Assembly: GCA_905215555.1 (NCBI GenBank)
Contig: CAJMQU010000018.1
Coordinates: 1 to 64,000 of the forward strand
Direction of reading: 5' to 3'
DNA length: 64,000 bases
Source of the DNA: an uncultured bacterium
Lineage (GTDB): Bacteria > Bacteroidota > Bacteroidia > Bacteroidales > Bacteroidaceae
The position numbers and the translations under genes are program-made. The notes under the pieces were generated by a model, which worked only from the letters and a program-made list of their open reading frames with translations, was not told where the DNA came from and searched no databases. This document shows, in pieces, positions 16,698-26,101 of the stretch. Positions within the stretch are counted from its first letter, which is position 1. Each line of letters starts with the position of its first letter.

Positions 16698-17327
16698 ATG
16701 AAAGAAAAAAAGACGCTTCGTCATCATCTGCTTGCAATCAGTAAAATAATGATTACACTCACCCTACTCCAATTGAGTATACCTGCTTATGCACGCCTAC
16801 TAGACAAAAAGAGCGATAAATCAACGCAAAGTACCACCGTTTCAGGACATAGTATTCTTCTAAATGGTATCGGTTTAGCTTATAGTTACGAATATGCTTT
16901 TGCTCCCCGGGCCACCCTTGTGTTCAGTGCAGGCAGTTCCTACGCCTATGGAAAAGTATTAGGTTTGAAGATGGATTCGGACTATGGGTTTTCCTTCTCG
17001 ACCAAAGACTACCATTTGGTAACCGGAGATATAGCCATAGAGCCACGCTTTTATTATAACTTGCAAAAACGGCATCGGAAAGGCAAGCGCACTTTTGGTA
17101 ATTCGGGAGGTTACTTGTCGGCAAACTTCGACTATTCCTTTCCGATAGCCATCACAAACGGATGGAAAGCGGCATCCATTTACACCATCACACCTTACTG
17201 GGGATTCCGCAGAGTGTGGAAGCACTTTCTGTTTGACCTGGCAGGAGGCGTAGGATATAGCGGCTCTACCAATGGGACTTCGAATATACATCCGGCTTTA
17301 AAGATAGGATTGGGATATAGATTCTGA
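16698..17327 (+). CDS. outer-membrane beta-barrel protein of unknown function
   Basis: A 209-residue protein with an N-terminal signal peptide (hydrophobic core about 14-30, cleavage near AYA-RLL). After it come alternating hydrophobic and polar strands rich in Tyr, Phe and Gly, ending in Phe (GLGYRF), the typical C-terminus of an outer-membrane barrel. I recognise no specific family. A weak GAACTTTG promoter-like box lies at 16633-16640. It follows lspA by 112 bp. Confidence 0.75.
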   Translation: MKEKKTLRHHLLAISKIMITLTLLQLSIPAYARLLDKKSDKSTQSTTVSGHSILLNGIGLAYSYEYAFAPRATLVFSAGSSYAYGKVLGLKMDSDYGFSFSTKDYHLVTGDIAIEPRFYYNLQKRHRKGKRTFGNSGGYLSANFDYSFPIAITNGWKAASIYTITPYWGFRRVWKHFLFDLAGGVGYSGSTNGTSNIHPALKIGLGYRF

Positions 17328-17454
17328 AATAAGCAGATAGAGCAAAAGCCGAACGCAAATAAATAAAACGACAAGCCACAAGTCATCAAAAACAAAAAAC
17401 TGCTTTATACCGGTTCTTTTCATTAATTCCTTTCATCAAAAAGGAACCTGAACC

Positions 17455-17560
17455 GTATCTGGTCCGTACACGGTCCGTATCTATAAGAAGGGAGATGACA
17501 CGGAGATGGTACGGACTGGATACGGAGATACTACAAAGATAGCACGGAGATGATACAGAG
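17455..17560. repeat. 11-bp inverted-then-direct tandem array
   Basis: Three reverse units (GTATCTGGTCC, GTACACGGTCC, GTATCTATAAG at 17455, 17466, 17477) are followed by six forward units at exact 11-bp spacing from 17491 to 17556 (GGAGATGACAC, GGAGATGGTAC, GGACTGGATAC, GGAGATACTAC, AAAGATAGCAC, GGAGATGATAC). The segment 17453-17469 pairs along its full 17 bp with 17509-17525, allowing two G-U wobbles. Nothing here codes for protein. Confidence 0.8.
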
Positions 17561-17925
17561 TATATGCTTTATAATTATTGTCACGGACTAACGTTTTGGC
17601 AACGTGGCAATATGGCAATTTGACAATATGAGCCATCAGATTACATGGATTTCAGGGTCTATAAGACATATAACCAATTCATTATCAATAATATTACATA
17701 CAATAACTACAAAACTAAACCGTGAAGCGACGGAATTCTGTTAAGTGATTCATGATTCACTGTCCTCCATCCACAAGTTATAAATTAAAATAAAAATACC
17801 TTTTATTATTAAGATACAAAATAAAATACCCTATTTTACTTTCAATTCACAATACAACTCCTAAAGACATAAATTTCACAAGTCAGAATATTCTTAATTA
17901 TTACATCGTTTTGAAACCAAAACAA
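17561..17925. other. intergenic region upstream of gltB
   Basis: About 365 bp with no gene. It holds degenerate GGCAA words (GGCAACGTGGCAATATGGCA near 17598-17617) and AT-rich sequence leading to the gltB promoter. Confidence 0.5.
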
Positions 17926-17933
17926 TATATTTG
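17926..17933 (+). promoter_or_regulatory. -7 box for gltB
   Basis: TATATTTG, an exact match to TAnnTTTG, 57 bp upstream of the gltB start. The nearest TTTG (17910-17913) is closer than the usual 19-21 bp, so the -33 box is uncertain. Confidence 0.55.
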
Positions 17934-17989
17934 CCAAACATTTTGATAGAAAAAGAAGGTATTACCACAAAATAAAGTAAATTACAAAG

Positions 17990-20900
17990 ATGAAAGAAGA
18001 GCTTTTTAACAACAGAACAAAGGAAAAAGCCGGCCAACAGAAAACCGGACAGAGTCAACAGTCCGTTTGCCAGCGACAGCCCAGACAGTTGGGCTTGTAT
18101 GATGCAAACAACGAGCATGATGCTTGTGGCGTGGGTATGCTGGTGAATATTCACGGAGGCAAATCGCATGAGTTGGTAGAGTCGGCATTGAAAGTATTAG
18201 AGAATATGCGCCATCGCGGTGCAGAAGGTGCGGACAACAAAACCGGAGACGGCGCCGGCATCATGCTGCAAATACCACATGAATTTATTCTCCTGCAAGG
18301 TATCCCCGTTCCCGAAAAGGGAAAGTACGGCACCGGACTTCTGTTTCTCCCAAAGGACGAGAAAGATCAGTCCGCCATTCTAAGCATCATCATCGAAGAG
18401 ATTGAAAAAGAAGGTTTGACACTGATGCACCTGCGCAATGTGCCTACCTGTCCCGAAATACTGGGCGAAGCGGCACTTGCCAACGAACCGGATATCAAAC
18501 AGATTTTCATCACCGGATTTACGGAAAGCGAAACGGCAGACCGTAAACTCTATATAATAAGGAAAAGAATAGAGAATAAAGTGCGCAAGTCGGACATCCC
18601 GGCAAGGGAGGATTTCTACATCGTCTCACTGTCCACGAAGACCATCATCTATAAAGGTATGCTCTCTTCGCTGCAACTGCGCAACTACTTCCCTGACCTG
18701 ACAAACAGTTATTTCACCAGCGGACTGGCACTGGTACACTCCCGTTTCAGCACCAACACCTTCCCCACCTGGGGACTGGCACAACCTTTCCGCCTCCTGG
18801 CGCACAACGGTGAAATCAACACCATCCGCGGCAACCGGGGCTGGATGGAGGCTCGCGAAAGTGTGCTCTCCTCCCCTTCTTTGGGCGACATCAAAGAGAT
18901 ACGCCCCATCATCCAGCCGGGCATGAGCGACAGTGCCTCACTGGACAATGTGCTGGAATTCCTCGTGATGTCCGGCATGAGTCTGCCCCACGCCATGGCT
19001 ATGCTGGTGCCGGAATCCTTCAACGAGAAAAACCCCATCAGCGAAGACCTGAAAGCTTTCTACGAGTACCACTCCATCCTGATGGAACCGTGGGACGGCC
19101 CTGCCGCACTGCTGTTCAGCGACGGGCGTTTCGCAGGTGGTATGCTCGACCGTAACGGGTTGCGTCCGGCACGCTACCTCATCACGCACAACGACATGAT
19201 GGTGGTGGCGAGCGAAGTGGGCGTCATGGACTTCGAACCGGGAGACATCAAGGAAAAAGGGCGCCTGCAACCGGGAAAGATACTGCTGGTGGACACAGAG
19301 AAGGGAGAAATCTACTACGACAGCGAACTGAAAAAACAGCTTGCCGAAGCCAAACCTTACAGAAACTGGCTGGCAACGAACCGCATCGAACTGGATGAGT
19401 TGAAAAGCGGTCGCAAAGTGGAGCACACAGTGCCCGATTATTACCGCATGCTGTGCACCTTCGGCTATTCCAAAGAAGACATCGAGCGCCTCATCATCCC
19501 TATGTGCACCACAGGCGCCGAACCCATCCACTCTATGGGAAACGACACGCCGCTGGCTGTACTCTCCGACAAACCACAACTTCTATACAATTATTTCCGC
19601 CAGCAATTCGCACAAGTCACCAACCCACCCATCGACCCTATACGCGAGGAACTGGTGATGTCACTGACGGAATATATCGGTGCCGTGGGCAACAACATAC
19701 TCACGCCCAGCGAAAGCCACTGTAAGATGGTGCGCCTCAACCACCCCATCCTGAACAACGCACAACTGGACATCCTTTGCAACATCCGCTACAAAGGTTT
19801 CAAGACGGTGAAGCTGCCCATGCTGTTCGAGGTAGTCAAAGGGCGTGCAGGATTGCAGGAAGCACTCGCCGCCCTCTGCAAACAGGCGGAAGAATCCGTC
19901 AGCGAAGGCGTAAACTACATCGTGCTGACCGACCGCAACGTGGACGCCGCCCATGCAGCCATCCCCTCACTGCTGGCTGTCAGCGCAGTGCACCATCACC
20001 TCATCTCGGTAGGAAAACGCGTGCAAACGGCACTGGTAGTGGAAAGCGGTGAGATACGCGAAGTGATGCACGCTGCCCTGTTGCTGGGTTTCGGCGCCAG
20101 TGCACTGAACCCGTACATGGCATTTGCTGTGATAGACAAGTTGGTGGAGAAGAAAGAAATACAACTGGACTACGCTACTGCGGAGAAGAAATACATCCAA
20201 TCCATCTGCAAGGGATTATTCAAGATCATGAGCAAGATGGGCATCTCAACCATCCGTTCCTACCGGGGCGCAAAAATATTCGAGGCGGTGGGATTGAGCG
20301 AAGAGCTGAGCAATGCCTACTTTGGCGGTTTGAAGTCTACCATCGGCGGCATCCGTCTGGATGAGGTGGCACGTGATGCGATAGCATTCCACGATGCAGG
20401 TTTTGCCGGACAAATAAAAGATTTACTTCCTAACAATGGTTTGTACGCTTTCCGTAAGGACGGTGAAAAGCATGCCTGGAACCCGGAAACCATTTCAACC
20501 CTGCAACTGGCCACACGCCTGGGCAGCTACAAGAAGTTCAAGGAATTCACCCGGCTGGTGGACGAAAAGGAAGCGCCCATCTTCCTGAGAGATTTCCTCG
20601 ATTTCCGCCACAACCCGATATCCATTGATAAAGTGGAACCGGCGGAAAGTATCATGCGACGTTTCGTGACGGGTGCCATGAGTTACGGTTCCATCAGTAA
20701 GGAAGCCCACGAGGCGATGGCTATTGCCATGAACAAGATTCACGGACGCAGCAACACCGGTGAAGGCGGTGAGGACAGTGCCCGCTTCGCCCCCCGCAAA
20801 GACGGAACTTCCCTGCGCAGCGCCATCAAGCAGGTAGCTTCGGGACGTTTCGGTGTGACAACGGAGTATCTGGTGAATGCCGACGAAATACAAATTAAAG

Positions 20901-22654
20901 TGGCACAAGGTGCCAAGCCCGGCGAAGGCGGTCAGCTGCCGGGCTTCAAGGTAGACCAGGTGATTGCCAAGACACGCCACTCTATACCGGGTATTTCTCT
21001 GATTTCCCCTCCTCCCCATCACGACATCTATTCCATCGAAGACCTGGCACAGCTCATCTTCGATTTGAAGAACGTGAATCCGCAAGCCAAAATCAGCGTG
21101 AAGCTGGTGGCAGAGAGTGGTGTGGGAACCATCGCCGCAGGTGTGGCAAAGGCCAAAGCCGACCTCATAGTCATCTCCGGCGCAGAAGGGGGGACAGGTG
21201 CGTCTCCGGCTTCCAGCATCCGCTATGCCGGCATTTCGCCGGAACTTGGTTTGAGCGAGACGCAACAGACACTTGTATTGAACGGCCTTCGCGGGCAGGT
21301 GACGCTGCAAGTGGACGGGCAACTGAAGACAGGCCGTGACATCGTGCTGATGGCAATGCTGGGAGCCGAAGAGTTCGGTTTCGCCACCGGTGCCCTGATT
21401 GTGCTGGGCTGTGTCATGATGCGCAAATGCCATCAGAACACCTGTCCCGTGGGGGTGGCAACACAGAACGAAGAACTGCGCAAACGTTTCCATGGGCGGA
21501 GCGAATATCTGGTGAACTTCTTCACCTTCCTGGCACAGGAAGTGCGCGAGTATCTTGCTGAAATCGGAGTCGAACGTCTGGATGACATCATCGGTCGGAC
21601 GGATCTTATCATAAGAAAGGGACAAGGAGATGAGCCGGCAAGGAGAAAAGGGAATGAGTCAACGAGGAGAAAGGAAGACGAGTTGGCGAAGAAAGAAAGA
21701 GGTGAAAAGGCAACAGAGGGGAATCCGAAATTCGAGCTTCTTGACTTCTCCCGACTTCTGGCACGTATCCCGAACAATGCCGCCATCCGCCACACCACCG
21801 ACCAGCAACACGGCATCGACCACGTAAAAGATGTGGAAATGCTGCATGCTGCTGCCGAAGCGCTGGAATACCAGAAAGAAATCTCACTGGAATATGCCAT
21901 TGCCAACACCGACCGCGCCTGCGGAGCCATGCTCTCCGGTGCCATTGCCGCAAAGTATGGCGAAGCAGGTCTGCCTACTCACACGCTGAACGTGAGGTTC
22001 AAAGGTTCGGCAGGACAGAGTTTCGGTGCATTCCTTGTACCGGGCGTCCACTTCAAGCTGGAAGGCGAAGCAAACGATTACCTCGGCAAAGGTCTGTCGG
22101 GCGGACGCATCGCTGTCTTGCCCCCGGTGCGCAGCAATTTCCAGGCAGAAAAGAACACCATTGCCGGAAATACCCTGCTCTATGGCGCTACAAGCGGTGA
22201 AGTGTATATCAACGGGCGTGTAGGCGAGCGTTTCGCCGTCCGCAACTCCGGCGCCATTGCCGTGGTGGAGGGCGTGGGCGACCACTGTTGCGAGTATATG
22301 ACGGGAGGGCGTGTCGTAGTCCTCGGCTCTACGGGACGCAACTTCGCAGCCGGAATGTCGGGCGGTGTGGCTTACGTCTGGAACAAGGACGGCAACTTCG
22401 ATTATTTCTGCAACATGGAAATGGTGGAACTCTCACTCATCGAAGAGGCTTCGTACCGCAAGGAACTGCACGAGCTTATCCGCCGGCACTACCTCTACAC
22501 AGGCTCCAATCTGGCACGGACGATGCTCGATGACTGGAACCGCCATGTAGACGAGTTTATCCAGGTAGTCCCCATCGAGTATAAGAAAGTGCTGCAAGAG
22601 GAACAGATGCGGAAACTGCAACAGAAGATTGCGGACATGCAACGCGATTATTGA
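17990..22654 (+). CDS. gltB: glutamate synthase (NADPH) large subunit
   Basis: A 1554-residue subunit that converts glutamine and 2-oxoglutarate to two glutamates. A 45-residue propeptide precedes the nucleophile Cys46 (HDACGVGMLV). The amidotransferase domain spans about 46-450, then a central domain, then the FMN domain (about 850-1200) with 3Fe-4S ligands in CVMMRKCHQNTCPVG. The beta-helix domain (about 1280-1500) contains repeated G-x-G motifs. Between IIGRTDLI and FELLDFSRLL there is an extra, highly charged stretch of some 35 residues built on an 8-residue repeat (about 1208-1245). It leads the gltB-gltD-asnB set. Confidence 0.97.
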   Translation: MKEELFNNRTKEKAGQQKTGQSQQSVCQRQPRQLGLYDANNEHDACGVGMLVNIHGGKSHELVESALKVLENMRHRGAEGADNKTGDGAGIMLQIPHEFILLQGIPVPEKGKYGTGLLFLPKDEKDQSAILSIIIEEIEKEGLTLMHLRNVPTCPEILGEAALANEPDIKQIFITGFTESETADRKLYIIRKRIENKVRKSDIPAREDFYIVSLSTKTIIYKGMLSSLQLRNYFPDLTNSYFTSGLALVHSRFSTNTFPTWGLAQPFRLLAHNGEINTIRGNRGWMEARESVLSSPSLGDIKEIRPIIQPGMSDSASLDNVLEFLVMSGMSLPHAMAMLVPESFNEKNPISEDLKAFYEYHSILMEPWDGPAALLFSDGRFAGGMLDRNGLRPARYLITHNDMMVVASEVGVMDFEPGDIKEKGRLQPGKILLVDTEKGEIYYDSELKKQLAEAKPYRNWLATNRIELDELKSGRKVEHTVPDYYRMLCTFGYSKEDIERLIIPMCTTGAEPIHSMGNDTPLAVLSDKPQLLYNYFRQQFAQVTNPPIDPIREELVMSLTEYIGAVGNNILTPSESHCKMVRLNHPILNNAQLDILCNIRYKGFKTVKLPMLFEVVKGRAGLQEALAALCKQAEESVSEGVNYIVLTDRNVDAAHAAIPSLLAVSAVHHHLISVGKRVQTALVVESGEIREVMHAALLLGFGASALNPYMAFAVIDKLVEKKEIQLDYATAEKKYIQSICKGLFKIMSKMGISTIRSYRGAKIFEAVGLSEELSNAYFGGLKSTIGGIRLDEVARDAIAFHDAGFAGQIKDLLPNNGLYAFRKDGEKHAWNPETISTLQLATRLGSYKKFKEFTRLVDEKEAPIFLRDFLDFRHNPISIDKVEPAESIMRRFVTGAMSYGSISKEAHEAMAIAMNKIHGRSNTGEGGEDSARFAPRKDGTSLRSAIKQVASGRFGVTTEYLVNADEIQIKVAQGAKPGEGGQLPGFKVDQVIAKTRHSIPGISLISPPPHHDIYSIEDLAQLIFDLKNVNPQAKISVKLVAESGVGTIAAGVAKAKADLIVISGAEGGTGASPASSIRYAGISPELGLSETQQTLVLNGLRGQVTLQVDGQLKTGRDIVLMAMLGAEEFGFATGALIVLGCVMMRKCHQNTCPVGVATQNEELRKRFHGRSEYLVNFFTFLAQEVREYLAEIGVERLDDIIGRTDLIIRKGQGDEPARRKGNESTRRKEDELAKKERGEKATEGNPKFELLDFSRLLARIPNNAAIRHTTDQQHGIDHVKDVEMLHAAAEALEYQKEISLEYAIANTDRACGAMLSGAIAAKYGEAGLPTHTLNVRFKGSAGQSFGAFLVPGVHFKLEGEANDYLGKGLSGGRIAVLPPVRSNFQAEKNTIAGNTLLYGATSGEVYINGRVGERFAVRNSGAIAVVEGVGDHCCEYMTGGRVVVLGSTGRNFAAGMSGGVAYVWNKDGNFDYFCNMEMVELSLIEEASYRKELHELIRRHYLYTGSNLARTMLDDWNRHVDEFIQVVPIEYKKVLQEEQMRKLQQKIADMQRDY
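21614..21710 (+). repeat. in-frame 24-bp repeat within gltB
   Basis: Three 24-bp units in reading frame encode EPARRKGN, ESTRRKED and ELAKKERG, flanked by partial units. The DNA words (GGCAAGGAGA, GTCAACGAGGAG, GAGTTGGCGAAG) resemble the GTTGACAAGGAGA element found between genes at 10564, 41531 and 45959. Confidence 0.6.
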
Positions 22655-22713
22655 ATCGCGAATCAATAATGAAAAATGAAAGAATCATTCTTTAACTCTT
22701 TAATTTGTTTATC

Positions 22714-24054
22714 ATGGGAAATCCCAAAGCATTCTTAACCATACCACGGCAGGAAGCGGGCTACCGCCCTGTCCACGAACGTATCACCGACTTCAGTCAG
22801 GTGGAACAGACTTTGAACAGCCACGACCGCAAACTTCAGGCATCACGCTGCATGGACTGCGGTGTCCCCTTCTGCCACTGGGCATGCCCGCTGGGCAACA
22901 AACAACCCGAATTTCAAGATGCCCTCTATAAAGGCAAATGGCGTGAGGCTTACGAAGTTCTCGCCGCCACCAACGACTTTCCCGAGTTCACGGGACGCAT
23001 CTGCCCCGCCCTCTGCGAGAAATCATGTGTGCTGAAGCTCTCCTGCGACGAGCCTGTCACTATCCGTGAGAACGAAGCCGCCATTGCCGAAGCTGCCTTT
23101 CGCGAAGGCTATATCACTCCCATCCGCCCCGAACGCAACGGAAAGCGGGTAGCCATCATCGGCGCCGGTCCTGCCGGTTTGTCCGCTGCCTGCCGACTGA
23201 ATGCAAAGGGATATGAAGTGACCCTTTTCGACAGCAAACCCATGCCCGGCGGATTATTGCGCTATGGTATTCCTAATTTTAAACTCGATAAAGCAGTAAT
23301 CGACCGCCGCATGCGGGTGCTCGAAGCCGAAGGTATTCAGTTTGAGATGGGCATGACGGTAGACGTGCGGAAACTGCCCGCAGGCTTCGACGCCTATTGC
23401 ATCTGCACCGGAACCCCGCAGGCACGCGACCTCACCATCCCCGGACGCGAACTGAAAGGCATCTACTTCGCCCTCGAAATGCTGTCACAACAGAACCGCA
23501 TCCTCGACGGAGAAACTTTCCCGAAGGATAAATTAGTGAATGCCAAAGGCAAGAAAGTGCTCGTCATCGGTGGTGGAGATACCGGTTCGGACTGCATCGG
23601 CACCAGCATCCGCCAGGGAGCCGTGAGCGTGACGCAGATAGAAATCATGCCGCAACCTCCCGTAGGACACAACGACGCAACGCCCTGGCCGCAGTGGCCC
23701 GTTGTATTGAAGACGACTTCGAGTCACGAAGAAGGTTGCACCCGCCGCTGGAGCCTTGCTTCCAAGCAGTTCATCGGGAAGAACGGCAAAGTCTGCGGCG
23801 TAGAGGTGGAAGAGGTGGAGTGGATTGCCGCACAAGACGGCGGACGCCCCACCATGAAGCCCACCGGAAAGAAAGAAATCATCGACGCCGACATGGTACT
23901 GTTGGCTATGGGCTTCCTGAAACCGGAACAGCCGGAACTTCCGGAGAATGTGTTCGTGGCAGGAGACGCTGCCAGAGGAGCAAGTCTTGTGGTTCATGCG
24001 CTGGCTGACGGACGCAAGGCGGCAGAGAGAATAAATGAGTACTTAAATCATTAA
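22714..24054 (+). CDS. gltD: glutamate synthase (NADPH) small subunit
   Basis: A 446-residue flavoprotein that passes electrons from NAD(P)H through FAD and 4Fe-4S clusters to GltB. The N-terminal cysteine motifs CMDCGVPFCHWACPLGN and CPALCEKSCVL bind the clusters. The FAD Rossmann motif is VAIIGAGPAGLSAACRL (about 147-163), and the NADPH motif is VLVIGGGDTGSDCIG. The C-terminal VFVAGDAARGASLVVHALADGRKAA completes the FAD site. The start is ATG at 22714; a TTG three codons upstream is less likely. It follows gltB by 59 bp. Confidence 0.96.
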   Translation: MGNPKAFLTIPRQEAGYRPVHERITDFSQVEQTLNSHDRKLQASRCMDCGVPFCHWACPLGNKQPEFQDALYKGKWREAYEVLAATNDFPEFTGRICPALCEKSCVLKLSCDEPVTIRENEAAIAEAAFREGYITPIRPERNGKRVAIIGAGPAGLSAACRLNAKGYEVTLFDSKPMPGGLLRYGIPNFKLDKAVIDRRMRVLEAEGIQFEMGMTVDVRKLPAGFDAYCICTGTPQARDLTIPGRELKGIYFALEMLSQQNRILDGETFPKDKLVNAKGKKVLVIGGGDTGSDCIGTSIRQGAVSVTQIEIMPQPPVGHNDATPWPQWPVVLKTTSSHEEGCTRRWSLASKQFIGKNGKVCGVEVEEVEWIAAQDGGRPTMKPTGKKEIIDADMVLLAMGFLKPEQPELPENVFVAGDAARGASLVVHALADGRKAAERINEYLNH

Positions 24055-24073
24055 CCCATAATTCCTAAACATC

Positions 24074-25747
24074 ATGTGTGGAATAGCAGGCATCTTCAAC
24101 ATCCGATCTCAATCCCAGGAATTGAGAAGTAAAGCGCTGAAAATGGCGCAGAAAATCCGTCACCGAGGCCCCGACTGGAGCGGTATCTACGTAGGGGGCA
24201 GTGCCATCCTGGCACACGAACGCCTTTCCATCGTCGATCCCGAAAGCGGCGGACAACCTTTGTATTCATCCGACAACCGACAAATCCTCGCCGTCAACGG
24301 TGAAATCTATAACCACCGCGAAATACGTGCCCGCTATGCCGGAAAATATGCTTTCCGGACAGGTTCGGACTGTGAAGTCATCCTCGCCCTCTACAAAGAC
24401 AAAGGCATCGACTTCCTCGAAGAACTGAACGGTATCTTCGCTTTCGCCCTCTACGACGAGGAAACCGATGATTTCCTCATCGCCCGTGACCCGATTGGCG
24501 TCATTCCTCTTTATATAGGCCATGACGGTGAAGGACACATCTACGTGGGCAGCGAACTGAAAGCCCTCGAAGGCTTCTGCGACGAATACGAGCCTTTCCT
24601 TCCTGGCCATTACTACCGGGGAAGCGAAGGCAAGATGCAACGCTGGTATAAGCGCAACTGGATGACTTGGGAAGGGGTGGAGCAGTTGACAAAGTCACCT
24701 TGCCAACTTATAAAGCTCTCTCTCGAAGCCGCCGTACAGCGCCAGCTTATGTCCGATGTTCCCTACGGAGTACTCCTTTCCGGCGGGCTCGACTCCTCTG
24801 TCATCTCTGCCATCGCCAAAAAGTACGCCCGCAAGCGCATCGAAACCGACAGCCAAAGCGAAGCCTGGTGGCCGCAGCTCCACTCCTTCGCTGTCGGCCT
24901 GCGCGGTGCACCGGACTTGATAAAGGCCCGTGAAGTGGCCGAATACATCGGCACCGTTCATCACGAAATAAACTACACCGTGCAGGAAGGGCTCGACGCC
25001 TTGCGCGATGTGATCTATTTTATCGAAACTTACGATGTCACCACCGTCCGCGCTTCCACACCGATGTACTTGCTGGCACGTGTCATCAAGAGTATGGGTA
25101 TCAAGATGGTGCTCAGCGGTGAAGGGGCTGACGAAATTTTCGGAGGATATCTCTATTTCCACAAAGCGCCTACCCCGCAGGCTTTCCACGAAGAGACGGT
25201 GCGCAAGCTCTCCAAACTGCACATGTACGATTGCCTGCGTGCCAACAAGAGCCTTGCCGCATGGGGAGTGGAAGGGCGTGTACCTTTCCTTGATAAAGAA
25301 TTTCTGGACGTAGCCATGAGCCTCAATCCCGCCGTCAAGATGTGCCCCGGTCGGGAGGTGGAGAAACGCATCGTCCGCGAAGCTTTCGAAGATATGCTGC
25401 CCCAAAGTGTGGTCTGGCGACAGAAAGAACAGTTCTCGGATGGTGTGGGCTACAACTGGATCGATACGCTGAAAGCCATCACCTCTGCTGCCGTCACCGA
25501 CCACCAGATGGAACATGTGGCCGAACGCTTCCCCATCAATCCGCCGCAGAACAAAGAGGAGTATTATTACCGCAGCATCTTCGAAGAGCACTTCCCCAGC
25601 CGGTCGGCAGCACGCAGTGTGCCCAGTGTGCCCAGCGTGGCATGTTCCACAGCCGAGGCGCTTGCCTGGGATGCCACACTGCAAGGTAAAAATGATCCGA
25701 GCGGACGCGCTGTGGCAGGGGTGCATGAAGCGGCATACATATCATAA
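24074..25747 (+). CDS. asnB: asparagine synthase B (glutamine-hydrolysing)
   Basis: A 557-residue cytoplasmic enzyme making asparagine from aspartate, glutamine and ATP. It begins MCGIAGIFN, with Cys1 as the amidotransferase nucleophile, followed by RHRGPDWSG and EIYNHREIR. The synthetase domain has the ATP pyrophosphatase loop GVLLSGGLDSS at about 232-242 and LSGEGADEIFGGY at about 345. The linker between the domains (about 203-214, VEQLTKSPCQLI) is encoded by a near-palindromic sequence like the element between genes. The C-terminal 30 residues are unrelated to E. coli AsnB. It follows gltD by 19 bp and ends 6 bp before repeat array 2. Confidence 0.96.
   Translation: MCGIAGIFNIRSQSQELRSKALKMAQKIRHRGPDWSGIYVGGSAILAHERLSIVDPESGGQPLYSSDNRQILAVNGEIYNHREIRARYAGKYAFRTGSDCEVILALYKDKGIDFLEELNGIFAFALYDEETDDFLIARDPIGVIPLYIGHDGEGHIYVGSELKALEGFCDEYEPFLPGHYYRGSEGKMQRWYKRNWMTWEGVEQLTKSPCQLIKLSLEAAVQRQLMSDVPYGVLLSGGLDSSVISAIAKKYARKRIETDSQSEAWWPQLHSFAVGLRGAPDLIKAREVAEYIGTVHHEINYTVQEGLDALRDVIYFIETYDVTTVRASTPMYLLARVIKSMGIKMVLSGEGADEIFGGYLYFHKAPTPQAFHEETVRKLSKLHMYDCLRANKSLAAWGVEGRVPFLDKEFLDVAMSLNPAVKMCPGREVEKRIVREAFEDMLPQSVVWRQKEQFSDGVGYNWIDTLKAITSAAVTDHQMEHVAERFPINPPQNKEEYYYRSIFEEHFPSRSAARSVPSVPSVACSTAEALAWDATLQGKNDPSGRAVAGVHEAAYIS
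24684..24713 (+). repeat. palindromic element inside asnB
   Basis: AGTTGACAA (24684-24692) faces TTGCCAACT (24700-24708) with one mismatch, and is followed by TATAA. The right half matches the 12 bases GTCAACTTATAA at the carA stop codon except for one base. It encodes the interdomain linker of AsnB. Confidence 0.5.
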
Positions 25748-25753
25748 GATAGA

Positions 25754-25942
25754 AATGCCACATCTGAATAAGCACAATGCCACACTTCGTGTTCATTGAA
25801 GTGTGGCATTGTGTCTGCTCAGGTGTGGCATTGCGTCTGTTCAGGTGTGGCATTGCGTCTGCTCAGGTGTGGCATTGCGTCTGTTCAGGTGTGGCATTGC
25901 GTCTGTTCAGGTGTGGCATTGCGTCTGTTCAAGTGTGGCAAA
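25754..25942. repeat. 22-bp inverted-then-direct tandem array (array 2)
   Basis: Two reverse cores AATGCCACA(T/C) at 25754 and 25776 are followed by seven forward cores GTGTGGCATT starting at 25801, 25823, 25845, 25867, 25889, 25911 and 25933 (the last ends CAAA). The central stem is a perfect 16 bp (25773-25788 with 25798-25813) around a 9-nt loop. The forward spacer is mostly GCGTCTGTTCAG. It starts 6 bp after the asnB stop and ends about 160 bp before potA. Confidence 0.9.
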
Positions 25943-26029
25943 GTCCCGTTTTGCCTCAGAACAGGCTTCGAGCGTGGAAAAAAGTTATGCTGAGATGCAC
26001 CTCCTCTTTCATATTCCCGATTTATTCCC

Positions 26030-26037
26030 TACCTTTG
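26030..26037 (+). promoter_or_regulatory. -7 box for the pot operon
   Basis: TACCTTTG, a match to TAnnTTTG, 65 bp upstream of potA. It lies beyond repeat array 2, so potA is probably transcribed separately from asnB. Confidence 0.55.
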
Positions 26038-26101
26038 CCCCGCTTTTTTCGAAAAAGCAGAATTCGTTCAATTCGTTTTTGGGTTAAACTTAATAACGCT
26101 T

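Noticed and set aside
20495..21625. 376-codon frame opposite gltB
   Set aside because: Antisense shadow over the conserved FMN domain of GltB.
25754..25942. CRISPR array
   Set aside because: Units are contiguous at 22 bp with near-identical spacers, change orientation inside the block, and no cas gene is in the window.
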